Below are positions 53,616 through 62,042 of a stretch of 64,000 nt of DNA, piece after piece. The first letter of the stretch is position 1. Every line of letters starts with the position of its first letter. Both the position numbers and the translations under genes were made by a program. The notes under the pieces were generated by a model. It did no database searches. It was not told the origin of the DNA and saw nothing but the letters and a program-made list of their open reading frames with translations. The stretch is from Herbiconiux aconitum (GTDB taxonomy: Bacteria; Actinomycetota; Actinomycetes; Actinomycetales; Microbacteriaceae): the NCBI RefSeq assembly GCF_024979235.1, contig NZ_JANLCM010000001.1, forward strand, positions 558,001 through 622,000. The letters are read 5' to 3'.

Positions 53616-54598
53616 CAGCTTCCGCTTCCCGAGGTCGACGTGCCCGACGTGCTCGACGTGCCCGGGGCCCCGCCACCGGGCCCGCGTGCGCCGAAGCCGG
53701 CCGAGCATCCGTCGGCACCCGCGGCCTCGATCGCGAGCGACGTGGCGGCGACCGATCCCTTGTCGTCGGCCTCTCCCATCGCCGTGACGCATGCGCCCAC
53801 GACCAGGGCCGTCGCGTCGGTCGACTCGGTGCGGGTGAATGCGGTGGAGTCGTCGACCGTCACCTCCTTGGTCGAGACCGTTCCGTCGGCTGCAGTGGCC
53901 TCCACGGTGAACCCGGTGCCCGAGACCGCCGTGACGAGACCCGTCGTGAGGCCGCCGAAGGCGCCACCACCGGCGCCGTCGCCGGGCGCGGTCGGCATCA
54001 CACCTTCAGGGAGGTCGCTCGGCGGAGTCATCCCCTCGGGCACGTCGGTGGGAGGGGTGCCCCCGTCGAATCCGTCGGGCGCACCATCGAGACGAGTGCC
54101 GCCGCCGGGGAAGGCGCCGGTCGAGCAGGTTCCGTCGACCGCGGCGGTGATGATGACGGATGCCGCCGAGCCGTCGTCTGGCACGGCGTCGTCTTCATCC
54201 GCCGCACTGCCGTCGGTCGTCGGCGCACCCCCCGTGAACGCGGTGACGCACACGCCCGCGCTCACATCGGAGAGCGCCCCCTCGACGGTTCGGGTGATCG
54301 CCGTGTCAGCGGTGTAGCTGACCGCCGTCTGCGACTCGGTGTCCTGCACCTGCAAGGTGGTGCCGGAGATCGCTGCGATCTCGCCCGACACACCGCCGCC
54401 GCCGAAGGCCGGGGCGCCCTCGGCCGCCCCCGGCCCCGCGGCCGACCCGCTCGGCGCCGGCGACGCGGCATCCGACGCCGAGCCCGAAGACGAACACGCC
54501 GACAGGGCGAGCACGCCCGCCAGCCCGACAGCGCCGAGCGCAGCGCCGAATCGGATGGATCGGGGCCGGATGACCCGTGAAACGCGTGAGATTGTCAT
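53615..54598 (-). CDS. Exported DUF5666-like lipoprotein of the export operon
   Basis: A 327-residue lipoprotein with lipobox LSAC (residues 32-35). Two related beta-rich modules, GGVSGEIAAISGTTLQVQDT (about 68) and LTTGLVTAVSGTGFTVEATA (about 212), resemble DUF5666 repeats. Between them is a Gly/Pro/Asp-rich linker with PTDVPEGMTPPSDLPEG copies. It sits between the permease and second adaptor genes and overlaps the latter by one base, so it is probably a component or substrate-binding accessory of the same exporter. I infer the role from position. Confidence 0.72.
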   Translation of the reverse strand: MTISRVSRVIRPRSIRFGAALGAVGLAGVLALSACSSSGSASDAASPAPSGSAAGPGAAEGAPAFGGGGVSGEIAAISGTTLQVQDTESQTAVSYTADTAITRTVEGALSDVSAGVCVTAFTGGAPTTDGSAADEDDAVPDDGSAASVIITAAVDGTCSTGAFPGGGTRLDGAPDGFDGGTPPTDVPEGMTPPSDLPEGVMPTAPGDGAGGGAFGGLTTGLVTAVSGTGFTVEATAADGTVSTKEVTVDDSTAFTRTESTDATALVVGACVTAMGEADDKGSVAATSLAIEAAGADGCSAGFGARGPGGGAPGTSSTSGTSTSGSGS

Positions 54599-54634
54599 GA
54601 TCCTGAATTCCTTAGCTGTGAGAGGAGAAGGTGG

Positions 54635-55867
54635 TCACTCGCTGCGCAGTGCATCGATGGGCGCAAGCCGGGCCGCCCGGGTGGCCGGATACACCCCGAA
54701 CACGAGCCCGATGCCGATCGCCACGGCGATCGAGACGCCCACCGCGGCCGGCGAGACCTCGATCGACGACCCGATCACGCCCGGTAACGCGAAGGCCGCC
54801 CCGATGCCCAGCAGCGCACCGAGCAGGCCGCCGGAGAGTCCGAGAATCGCGGCCTCGGCAAGGAACTGCCGCCGGATGGCCCACGGTGGCGCCCCGAGCG
54901 CCTTGCGCAACCCGATCTCGCGGGTGCGTTCGGTGACCGAGACCAACATGATGTTCATCACGCCGATCCCGCCCACCAGCAGCGACAGCGCCGCGATTCC
55001 GGTGAGCAGCACGGTGAGTGTGCGGTAGATCGAGGTCGCGGTGTCGACCAGTGCATCCTGGCTCGAGATCGTGAAGTCGGCGCCGTCGGTCGACGTGATG
55101 CCGTGCAGATTCAACAGCACCGATTGCGCCTCCTGGTAGGCGGCCGACAGCTGCCCGTCGGAGGTCGCCTTGAGGTAGATGGTCGACACGGAATCACCGC
55201 CCGCGCCGCCGATCAGCTGACTCGCCGCCGTGGAGAGGGGAACGATCGCGAGGTCGTCGAGGTTCGACGAGGAGTCCGACCCGGCGGATGCGAGCACACC
55301 GATCACCTCGAGGCTCCGCCCGTCGACGCTCACCGTGCGCCCCACCACGTTCGTGGTGCCGAAGAGCTCGGTGGCGGTCTCCGAGCCGAGCACGACGACG
55401 GATGCCGCGGAGTCCTGATCCTCGCCGTCGATGAACTCCCCGGCAAGCAGCTCCCGCGAGCGCACGTCGAGCCACGACGGGGTCGTTCCGGTGACGGTCG
55501 TGGTCCAGTTCGCGTCTCCCGCTTCGAGTGAGAGCGAGGTGGACTTCTCGGGCGCGACCGCCTCGATGTCGGGCGCGTTGACCGCGGAGGCCAGCGCATC
55601 CGCATCCGCCGTGGTGAGGGTGGCGCCGGTGCCGAAGCCACCGCGGAGGCCCGAGCTGTCGGTGCTCGACCCCGGTGACACGATGAGCAGGTTGCTGCCG
55701 AGCGAGCTGATCTGCGCGCTGACGTCTTTCTGGGTGCCGAGGCCGAGGCCCACGGTGAGGATGACCGCGGCGATGCCGATCAGGATGCCGAGCACGGTCA
55801 GCAGCGAGCGCAGCGAATGCGAGCGCACGGCCGACCAGCTGGTGCGGAGGGTCTCGGTCCAGTTCAC
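54635..55867 (-). CDS. MacB-type ABC transporter permease
   Basis: A 410-residue permease with four membrane helices: one after the N-terminus (LLTVLGILIGIAAVILTVGLG) and three at the C-terminus (ALSLLVGGIGVMNIMLVSVTE; AEAAILGLSGGLLGALLGIG; VSIAVAIGIGLVFGVYPATR). A large extracytoplasmic MacB periplasmic-core domain lies between (about residues 50-270). The SVTERTREIGLRKALG coupling loop is characteristic. It overlaps the ATPase gene by four bases. MacB-type transporters work by mechanotransmission rather than by transporting through the helices. Confidence 0.93.
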   Translation of the reverse strand: MNWTETLRTSWSAVRSHSLRSLLTVLGILIGIAAVILTVGLGLGTQKDVSAQISSLGSNLLIVSPGSSTDSSGLRGGFGTGATLTTADADALASAVNAPDIEAVAPEKSTSLSLEAGDANWTTTVTGTTPSWLDVRSRELLAGEFIDGEDQDSAASVVVLGSETATELFGTTNVVGRTVSVDGRSLEVIGVLASAGSDSSSNLDDLAIVPLSTAASQLIGGAGGDSVSTIYLKATSDGQLSAAYQEAQSVLLNLHGITSTDGADFTISSQDALVDTATSIYRTLTVLLTGIAALSLLVGGIGVMNIMLVSVTERTREIGLRKALGAPPWAIRRQFLAEAAILGLSGGLLGALLGIGAAFALPGVIGSSIEVSPAAVGVSIAVAIGIGLVFGVYPATRAARLAPIDALRSE

Positions 55868-56625
55868 GAGAGCACCCCCGCGGCGACATCCGCTCGCTCG
55901 ACCGCATCCGTGTCGGGCAGCAGCAGCCCGTCGCGCACGCGCACGATGCGGCGGGCGCGCTCGGCCACCTCGCGCTCGTGGGTGATCAGCACGATCGTGC
56001 GGCCCAGCTCGTGCAACTCGTCGAAGAGACCGAGCACGTCTTCGGTCGAGACCGAGTCGAGGTTGCCGGTGGGCTCGTCGGCGAGCAGGAGGGTCGGCTC
56101 GCCGACGAGTGCCCGCGCCACGGCCACGCGCTGCTGCTGTCCGCCCGAGAGCTCACCCGGCCGGTTGCCGTAGCGATCGCCGAGGCCCACGCGGTCGAGC
56201 GCGCGCTCGGCCCGCTCGCGGCGTTCGGCCGCCGGCACCCGCCCGTAGACGAGCGGAAGTTCGACGTTGCGCCAGGCCTCGAGCGAGGGCAGCAGGTTGA
56301 ACTGCTGGAAGACGAAGCCGATGCGCTCGTTGCGGATCTGCGCCAGCTCGGCCTCATCGAGGTCGTCGACGTCGTGACCGGCCAGCCGGTAGCTGCCCGA
56401 CGTCAGCGTGTCGAGGCAGCCAAGCACGTTCATCAACGTCGACTTGCCCGAGCCCGAGGGGCCCATGATCGCGACGTACTCCCCCTCGGTGATCTCGAGG
56501 TCGACGCCGCGCAGGGCCTCGAACTCGATGGTGCCCGAGCGGTAGAGCTTGCGGGCCGCGGTGAGCTGGATGACAGGTTCGGCGGATGCCGCCTCGACCC
56601 CGAGGTCGACCGTGCGCTCAACCAC
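55864..56625 (-). CDS. MacB/LolD-type ABC transporter ATP-binding protein
   Basis: A 253-residue ATPase. Walker A GPSGSGKSTLM, Q-loop FVFQQFNLLP, signature LSGGQQQRVAVARAL, Walker B LLLADEPTGNLD and H-loop LITHERE are all intact. It is separate from the permease, as in Gram-positive MacAB-like systems. It overlaps the upstream adaptor gene by eight bases and the permease gene by four, so all are made as one unit. The substrate could be a peptide, lipid or antibiotic. Confidence 0.94.
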   Translation of the reverse strand: MVERTVDLGVEAASAEPVIQLTAARKLYRSGTIEFEALRGVDLEITEGEYVAIMGPSGSGKSTLMNVLGCLDTLTSGSYRLAGHDVDDLDEAELAQIRNERIGFVFQQFNLLPSLEAWRNVELPLVYGRVPAAERRERAERALDRVGLGDRYGNRPGELSGGQQQRVAVARALVGEPTLLLADEPTGNLDSVSTEDVLGLFDELHELGRTIVLITHEREVAERARRIVRVRDGLLLPDTDAVERADVAAGVLS

Positions 56626-57886
56626 CGTTCACCGCCCCTCCGGGCAGCTGCCCGCCGAGTTGGCTGGGGTCGAAGCCGTCGGGCAGTGTTCCGCCACTGG
56701 GGAGCTGGCTCGGGTCGAAACCGTCGGGCAGCGTTCCGCCGCCGGGGAACTGACCCGTGCCGCCGGTTCCGCCGTCGCCGGTCGGTGTGAACACGGTCAC
56801 CTTCACGAGGTCGCCCTCGCTGAGCCCGTCGGTGATCTCGGTGAGGTTTCCGACGGTCTCACCCACGGCCACCGATTTCGTGGCCTCCCCGCCGTCGGCG
56901 TCGACCACCGTCACGCTCGTCGTGCCGTCGTCGGCAGTCGTCACCGCACCGCTCGGCACGGTCAGAACGTCGGTGCGGCGCTCGTAGACGATCTTGGCGG
57001 TCGCCGAGACGCCGTCGTGCAACCCCTCGGGCGAACCCGTGACCGTCACGGTCACCGGGTAGGCCGCGGCTCCCGAGGTGGTGGACGGCAAGAGGCCCAC
57101 CGAGCTGACCGTGCCGAAAAAGGCGGTGCCGTCATCCGTCGAGAGCTCCACCTGGTCTCCGGATGCGACGTTCGGCACATCCGTCTCGCCCACCGAGAGA
57201 GACACCTGCCAGGCGTCGGTTCCCACGATCGTGAACGGGGCGGAGGTGCCCGAATCGGAGCCGTCGCCGACGCCGCTGCCGCTGCTGCCCGTGCCGGTCA
57301 CCGTGTCGCCTACCGTGAGGTTTACGGCGGTGACGAGTCCCGAAACCGGCGCGGTCAGGGTGGCTCCGCTCACCGCGGCCGCTGCCTTGTCGGCGGCGGC
57401 CTGCGCAACGGCGACGGCGGATTCGTCGGCTGCGATCTGTGCGGCGGCCGCATCCGTTCCGTCATCGTCGGCCTCGGCGGTCGAGAGCGTTGCCTGCGCG
57501 GTGGCGAGCGTCGCCTGCGCCTCGAGCAGATCGGCCTGCACCGTGAGCGTGTCGACGGTGGCGAGCACGTCGCCCGCCGTCACCGTCGACCCGGCCGTGA
57601 CGTTCACGGCGGTAACGGTGCCGGCCACTTCGAAGTCGACGTCTTCGTCGACCACCGGAGCGATGGTGCCCGATGCGTCGACGGTCTTCTCGAGCGTCTC
57701 GAGAGAGGCGGCGACGTTCATGATGCGCTGTCCCTCCGCGTCGACGGAGGCGGAAGCGGAGGCCGAGGTCGCAGTGAGCGAGAGCACCAGCCAGGTGGTG
57801 CCGCCGCCCACCGCGAGCAGTGCGGCGAGGCCGCAGATCAGCCACGTTCGTGGACGGATGCGTCGTGCGATTCTGACGAGTTTCAT
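56618..57886 (-). CDS. HlyD/MacA-type adaptor protein (first adaptor of the export operon)
   Basis: A 422-residue membrane-anchored adaptor, first gene of the operon. One N-terminal helix (about residues 15-38, TWLICGLAALLAVGGGTTWLVL), a lipoyl half (VAGTVTAVNVTAGSTVTAGD), a short coiled-coil of about 80 residues (TLATAQATLSTAEAD), the second lipoyl half and a beta-barrel follow. The C-terminus has a 15-residue repeat GGTLPDGFDPSQLPS. GAGGGAG precedes ATG 57886. It probably lines up with the MacB periplasmic core. No two-component regulator is adjacent. Confidence 0.88.
   Translation of the reverse strand: MKLVRIARRIRPRTWLICGLAALLAVGGGTTWLVLSLTATSASASASVDAEGQRIMNVAASLETLEKTVDASGTIAPVVDEDVDFEVAGTVTAVNVTAGSTVTAGDVLATVDTLTVQADLLEAQATLATAQATLSTAEADDDGTDAAAAQIAADESAVAVAQAAADKAAAAVSGATLTAPVSGLVTAVNLTVGDTVTGTGSSGSGVGDGSDSGTSAPFTIVGTDAWQVSLSVGETDVPNVASGDQVELSTDDGTAFFGTVSSVGLLPSTTSGAAAYPVTVTVTGSPEGLHDGVSATAKIVYERRTDVLTVPSGAVTTADDGTTSVTVVDADGGEATKSVAVGETVGNLTEITDGLSEGDLVKVTVFTPTGDGGTGGTGQFPGGGTLPDGFDPSQLPSGGTLPDGFDPSQLGGQLPGGAVNGG
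56657..56746 (-). repeat. Two 45-bp copies at the adaptor C-terminus
   Basis: Units 56657-56701 and 56702-56746 differ at only a few positions and encode two GGTLPDGFDPSQL copies at the extreme C-terminus, followed by GGQLPGGAVNGG. Confidence 0.8.
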
Positions 57887-58051
57887 GATCTCCCTCGAGG
57901 GCCGGCCGTCGGCCTGGGCGGGTGTCGGACAGGTCGACCGTAGGCAGCTCGCTTATCAGGGGTCTTGCGCGCACCTTGCCGCTTCTTATGAATGGCGCGA
58001 ATGGATGCCGCGGGGCCCGGGGCGCGATGACGGGGTGCCCCGGGCGCACGG

Positions 58052-58057
58052 TAGAAT
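58052..58057 (+). promoter_or_regulatory. -10 box of a likely leaderless transcript (purF)
   Basis: TAGAAT, seven bases before ATG 58065; no ribosome-binding site is present. Confidence 0.65.
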
Positions 58058-58064
58058 CGATGCA

Positions 58065-59522
58065 ATGTGCGGCATCGTGGGCATCGTCTCCTCAGACCCG
58101 GTCAACCAACTCGTCTACGACTCCCTCCTGCTGCTTCAGCACCGTGGGCAGGACTCGACGGGCATCGCCACGGCCGAGGGCCGCACCTTCCACATCGTGA
58201 AGGCGAAGGGTCAGGTTCGCGAGGGATTCCGAACCCGCGACATGCGGTCGCTGCTCGGCACCATGGGCCTCGGACACGTGCGCTACGCCACGCGCGGCTC
58301 GGCCTCGCAGGAGCAGGAGGCGCAGCCGTTCTACGTGAACGCGCCCTACGGCATCATCCTCGTGCACAACGGCAACCTCACGAACACGCGTGAACTCACC
58401 GGCGAGCTCTACAACATCGACCGTCGGCACCTCAACACCGACTCCGACACCGAGTTGCTGCTCAACATCTTCGCCAACGAGTTGCAGTCGCAGGTCTCCG
58501 GCCTCTCGCTCGACCCCGACCAGATCTTCACGGCCGTCTCCCGCGTGCACGAGCGGGTGGAGGGTTCCTACGCCGCCATCGCCATGATCGCGGGGCACGG
58601 GCTGCTCGCGTTCCGCGACCCGTTCGGCATCCGGCCGCTCACCATCGGCAGCCGCCTGCTCGAGAGCGGGCAGATGGAGTACGTCGTCGCATCCGAGTCT
58701 CTCGTGATGGAGAGCCTCGGCTACACCGTGCTTCGCGATGTCGCTCCCGGAGAGGCCGTGTTCATCACGCTCGACGGTGAGCTCATCACGAAGCAGTGTG
58801 CGCCGAACCCGGTGCTGGTGCCGTGCTCGTTCGAGTACGTCTACCTGGCCCGTCCCGACTCCGTGATGTCGGGCATCTCGGTCTACGAGGCGCGCCTGCG
58901 GCTCGGCAACTACCTCGCCGACACCGTGGCCCGTTACACGCCCATGGGCGACATCGATGTGGTGATGCCGATTCCGGATTCGTCGCGTCCGGCCGCCATG
59001 CAGGTGGCCCAGAAGCTCGGCGTCGAATACCGCGAGGGGTTCTATAAGAACCGCTACGTGGGTCGCACGTTCATCATGCCCGGGCAGGCTGCCCGCAAGA
59101 AGTCGGTGCGGCAGAAGCTCAACGCGATGTCGTCGGAGTTCAAGGGCAAGAACATCCTCATCGTCGACGACTCGATCGTGCGCGGCACGACGTCGAAGGA
59201 GATCGTCGATATGGCCCGGCAGGCCGGCGCCAACAAGGTGACGTTCGCTTCGGCCGCGCCTCCCGTGCGCTACCCGCACGTCTACGGCATCAACATGCCG
59301 TCGCGGCACGAGCTCGTGGCTCATGATCGCAAGATCCCTGAGATCGCGGCGGCGATCGGTGCCGACCACCTGATCTACCAGGAGGTCGAAGACATGCGTC
59401 GTGCCATCACTCTCGGTTCCGACGTCACCGACTTGGAGATGAGCTGCTTCACGGGCGAGTACGTGACCGGCACGGTGACGCCGGAGTACCTCGCTTGGGT
59501 GGAGAAGAACCAGCTGAGCTGA
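58065..59522 (+). CDS. purF: Amidophosphoribosyltransferase
   Basis: A 485-residue enzyme for the first committed step of purine synthesis (PRPP plus glutamine to phosphoribosylamine). MCGIVGIVSS exposes the glutaminase nucleophile Cys2 once Met is removed, so no propeptide is present. GHVRYATRGSASQEQEAQPF and DTELLLNIF belong to the glutaminase domain, and ILIVDDSIVRGTTSKEIV is the PRPP loop. The start was set at 58065, since the frame upstream is an antisense shadow of the adaptor gene. Regulation probably includes nucleotide feedback known for the family. Confidence 0.97.
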   Translation: MCGIVGIVSSDPVNQLVYDSLLLLQHRGQDSTGIATAEGRTFHIVKAKGQVREGFRTRDMRSLLGTMGLGHVRYATRGSASQEQEAQPFYVNAPYGIILVHNGNLTNTRELTGELYNIDRRHLNTDSDTELLLNIFANELQSQVSGLSLDPDQIFTAVSRVHERVEGSYAAIAMIAGHGLLAFRDPFGIRPLTIGSRLLESGQMEYVVASESLVMESLGYTVLRDVAPGEAVFITLDGELITKQCAPNPVLVPCSFEYVYLARPDSVMSGISVYEARLRLGNYLADTVARYTPMGDIDVVMPIPDSSRPAAMQVAQKLGVEYREGFYKNRYVGRTFIMPGQAARKKSVRQKLNAMSSEFKGKNILIVDDSIVRGTTSKEIVDMARQAGANKVTFASAAPPVRYPHVYGINMPSRHELVAHDRKIPEIAAAIGADHLIYQEVEDMRRAITLGSDVTDLEMSCFTGEYVTGTVTPEYLAWVEKNQLS

Positions 59523-59534
59523 GTCTCAGGCGGT

Positions 59535-59694
59535 CCCATCGTCTACGTTGCTGCCGCGCGCTTCGCGCTTGCCGACGATGGGTCGTGGCTGGATCCCTGA
59601 GTAGGTGACGGATGCGTTTAGCTTGGCCGTGTACGCATCCATGCGTTCGTCCCAGCCAGGTTTCATTTCGGGCAAGCGCGAAGCGCGCGGCAGC
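59535..59694. repeat. Nested inverted-repeat element between purF and the HNH gene
   Basis: A perfect 24-bp inverted repeat (59550-59573 with 59671-59694) encloses GGCTGG/CCAGCC (59587-59592, 59652-59657) and GGATGCG/CGCATCC (59610-59616, 59634-59640). The left arm is itself flanked by CCCATCGTC/GACGATGGG (59535-59543, 59574-59582), and each arm contains a GCGCG-CTT-CGCGC mini-hairpin. It may include the purF terminator. The arrangement resembles a pair of inverted REP-like units. Confidence 0.75.
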
Positions 59695-59748
59695 CGGTCG
59701 GCGTCGGGCATCATCCCAGTGTCGGTGGCTCATGCTTGAATAAATCTC

Positions 59749-61077
59749 ATGAAGAGCTTGTTCGTGACCCGCACCGAGGAGCTCGACGCCCGCCTCGATG
59801 CCGTCATCGACGAGCTCCGCGAGGTCGACCTCCTGACGGCCGGGTTGGATGCGCGGCGGGCCCGGGGCCTGGCCGCGGCGGCGGTGATCGCTGACGAGCG
59901 GGCCGGGTTGGTGTCGCCGGTCGGCCGGGAGTTCTCGGCCGCGCGGGACGGTGAACGCACACTCGTGGCGGTCGAGATCGCCACGGCGACATTGCGGTCG
60001 GAGCGCACCGTGGCGCGGATGATGAATGAGGCCGAGCAGCTCGTGCGCGACTACCCGACCACCCTCGCCGCCCTCGAAAACGGCCGGGTGTCGGCGTTAC
60101 ACACCCGGCATCTCGTCGCCCACGCCTGCACCCTCCCTGCGGACGCCCGGCCGGAGTTCGAAGCCCGGCTGCTCGCCGAGGCGGTCGTGTTGCCGGCGCA
60201 CCGTTTCGCCGAGAAGGCCCGCCGGATGCGGGAGACCGCGCACCCCGAGTCGATCGTCGTGCGTCACCGGCAGGCGCGGGAAGAGCGGAGCGTGTGGCTC
60301 TCGCCCGAGTGCGACGGGATGGCGACCCTCACCCACCACCTGCCCGCGGTCGACGCGGTCGCGATCGACGACCTCCTCGATAAGATCGCCCGCGCCGAAC
60401 GCTCCGACACCGACCCGCGCACCCACCCGCAACGCCGCGCCGACGCCCTCACCCGCCTGATCCTCACCCCCGACAACCCGGCCCGACCCGCGTCGATCAC
60501 CGCCACCGTGCTCGTGACCGTGCCGGCGGCAACGGTCGCGGGGGTGTCGGATGAGCCGGGCGAGTTGCACGGTTACGGGCCGATCGACGCCGACACCGCC
60601 CGGGCCATCGCGGCGACCGCCCCGACGTTCCTGCGGGTGCTGACCCACCCGGTGACCGGGGAACCGACGGTGATCACCCGGCACTGGGGCCGCGCGACCG
60701 CCGACCACCTGCCCACGCGCGACGCAGCCACCCGACCCACGACCGGCGCCAACGGGGGCGATGAGGCCGGGCGCGACCGGTACAGCGCTTCACCCGAGCT
60801 GCGGTTGGTGCTCGCTGCGATCGACCAGACCTGCCGATTCCCCGGCTGCGGACGCCGCGCCAACCGCTGCGAACTCGACCACACCCACGACTGGGCCCAC
60901 GGAGGCGCCACCACCGCTGAGAACCTCACCTACCTCTGCTCCCGCCACCACCACCTCAAACACGACACCGGCTGGACCGTCAAGCCCGACCCCGACCGGC
61001 CACGCCACCTCAACTGGCGCAGCCCCCACGGCCGCCACCACCACACCGCACCCGCCCGCGCCCCCGCCGACGGGTAG
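59749..61077 (+). CDS. DUF222/HNH endonuclease (13E12-type repeat family)
   Basis: A 442-residue protein. An N-terminal helical DUF222-like region (about residues 10-330) has GRVSALHTRHLVAHACTLP, and a C-terminal HNH nuclease (about 360-420) has CRFPGCGRRANRCELDHTHD, HGGATTAENLTYLCSRHHHLKH with two zinc CxxC-like pairs and the HNH residues. These genes occur in many copies per actinobacterial genome; their role is unsolved, and mobility or DNA processing has been suggested. The Pro/Arg/His tail after residue 425 is low complexity. It is flanked by an inverted-repeat element upstream and a tandem array downstream. Confidence 0.88.
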   Translation: MKSLFVTRTEELDARLDAVIDELREVDLLTAGLDARRARGLAAAAVIADERAGLVSPVGREFSAARDGERTLVAVEIATATLRSERTVARMMNEAEQLVRDYPTTLAALENGRVSALHTRHLVAHACTLPADARPEFEARLLAEAVVLPAHRFAEKARRMRETAHPESIVVRHRQAREERSVWLSPECDGMATLTHHLPAVDAVAIDDLLDKIARAERSDTDPRTHPQRRADALTRLILTPDNPARPASITATVLVTVPAATVAGVSDEPGELHGYGPIDADTARAIAATAPTFLRVLTHPVTGEPTVITRHWGRATADHLPTRDAATRPTTGANGGDEAGRDRYSASPELRLVLAAIDQTCRFPGCGRRANRCELDHTHDWAHGGATTAENLTYLCSRHHHLKHDTGWTVKPDPDRPRHLNWRSPHGRHHHTAPARAPADG

Positions 61078-61088
61078 ACAGCGGGGCT

Positions 61089-61253
61089 GGCGGCAGGGCG
61101 CGTGAAACGATCCTCCCCCGCGCGCCCATTGGCAGTTGGACGCGGAGCGGGCGGCAGGGCGCCTGAAACGACCCTCCCCCGCACTCCCGCGCGCGCCCAT
61201 TGGCAGTTGGACGCGGGGCGGGCGGCAGGGCGCGTGAAACGACCCTCCCCCGC
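61089..61253. repeat. Tandem repeat array downstream of the HNH gene
   Basis: A 33-bp block beginning GGCGGCAGGGCGCGTGAAAC occurs at 61089-61121, 61150-61182 and 61221-61253. It alternates with a 25-bp block, CGCGCCCATTGGCAGTTGGA plus CGCGG, at 61121-61145 and 61192-61216. The period is 61 then 71 bases, owing to a 10-base insertion. The remainder of the 392-base gap (61254-61469) shows no gene or clear structure apart from the NUDIX -10 box. Confidence 0.85.
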
Positions 61254-61457
61254 ACCGCTCGGCGCGCTCGCCGGCCACGACACTCGTGATGACGCCGCGG
61301 CCCGCGCCCCCGCGGCGCCGACCGGCACGACTGCCGGCCAGCGTCACTCAAACGGATAACCTCAGCCGGCGAGAGGTGCAAAAGACGCATCAGCACTCGT
61401 GTTCGTCGTCGCGGCGGAGTACCCGACGAAGATGCCAACCGTCGTGAAACGGCTCGA

Positions 61458-61463
61458 TAGGCT
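61458..61463 (+). promoter_or_regulatory. -10 box of a likely leaderless transcript
   Basis: TAGGCT, six bases before ATG 61470. Confidence 0.6.
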
Positions 61464-61469
61464 CGGAGC

Positions 61470-61937
61470 ATGCCGACACCCGACTTCGTCTTGGCCCTCC
61501 GCGAGAAAATCGGGCACGCTCCGCTGTGGCTCACCGGCATCACTGCCGTGGTGACGCGCGGCGACGAACTGCTTCTGGTGCGACGGAGCGACACGGGCGC
61601 GTGGACTCCGGTGACCGGCATCGTCGACCCCGGCGAGGAGCCCGCCGTCGCCGCTGCACGCGAAGTGCTCGAGGAGGCGGCCGTAGTGGCGCATCCGGTG
61701 CACCTGGCATGGGTGCACACCATCCCGATGGTCACCTACCCGAATGGCGACCAGTCGCAGTACCTCGACCTCACCTTCCGTATGCGCTACGAATCCGGCG
61801 ACCCTTTCCCGGCCGACGGCGAAAACACGGAGGCACGCTGGTTCGCCCCCACCGAACTGCCGGAGATGTCAGACGACATGCGGTCCCGCATCCGCTACGC
61901 CCTCGATGAGGAAAGGGCCGCCCGCTTCGAGTCGTGA
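61470..61937 (+). CDS. NUDIX hydrolase
   Basis: A 155-residue pyrophosphohydrolase. ITAVVTRGDELLLVRRSDTG leads into the Nudix box GIVDPGEEPAVAAAREVLEE (residues about 51-70), which ends EEAAV instead of the usual EExGV, a tolerated change outside the metal-binding Glu residues. The C-terminal part (YPNGDQSQYLDLTFRMRYE, EARWFAPTELP) resembles ADP-ribose/NADH-type and mutT-like actinobacterial members. It may clean up damaged or surplus nucleotides. It lies 28 bases before the ECF42-type promoter of the next module. Confidence 0.9.
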   Translation: MPTPDFVLALREKIGHAPLWLTGITAVVTRGDELLLVRRSDTGAWTPVTGIVDPGEEPAVAAAREVLEEAAVVAHPVHLAWVHTIPMVTYPNGDQSQYLDLTFRMRYESGDPFPADGENTEARWFAPTELPEMSDDMRSRIRYALDEERAARFES

Positions 61938-61965
61938 GATCACGTGAAACTTTTTTCGGGGGCGA

Positions 61966-61992
61966 TGTCGATCCCGGTCGCTCCCGTTCGAC
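61966..61992 (+). promoter_or_regulatory. Putative ECF42-dependent promoter (second module)
   Basis: TGTCGA (61966-61971), 17 bases, then CGAC (61989-61992). The same spacing and boxes occur before the first module at 14751. A GGGGCC/GGCCCC hairpin (62005-62021) would sit in the first bases of the transcript. Confidence 0.65.
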
Positions 61993-62042
61993 GCCTGAGT
62001 AGAAGGGGCCGCAGGGGCCCCGCCGGAACGAGGAGAGACACC

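Noticed and set aside
59526..59714. A 62-codon minus-strand frame between purF and the HNH gene
   Set aside because: Most of it is the inverted-repeat element, it lacks a ribosome-binding site, and its two ends are complementary to each other, which explains the open frame.
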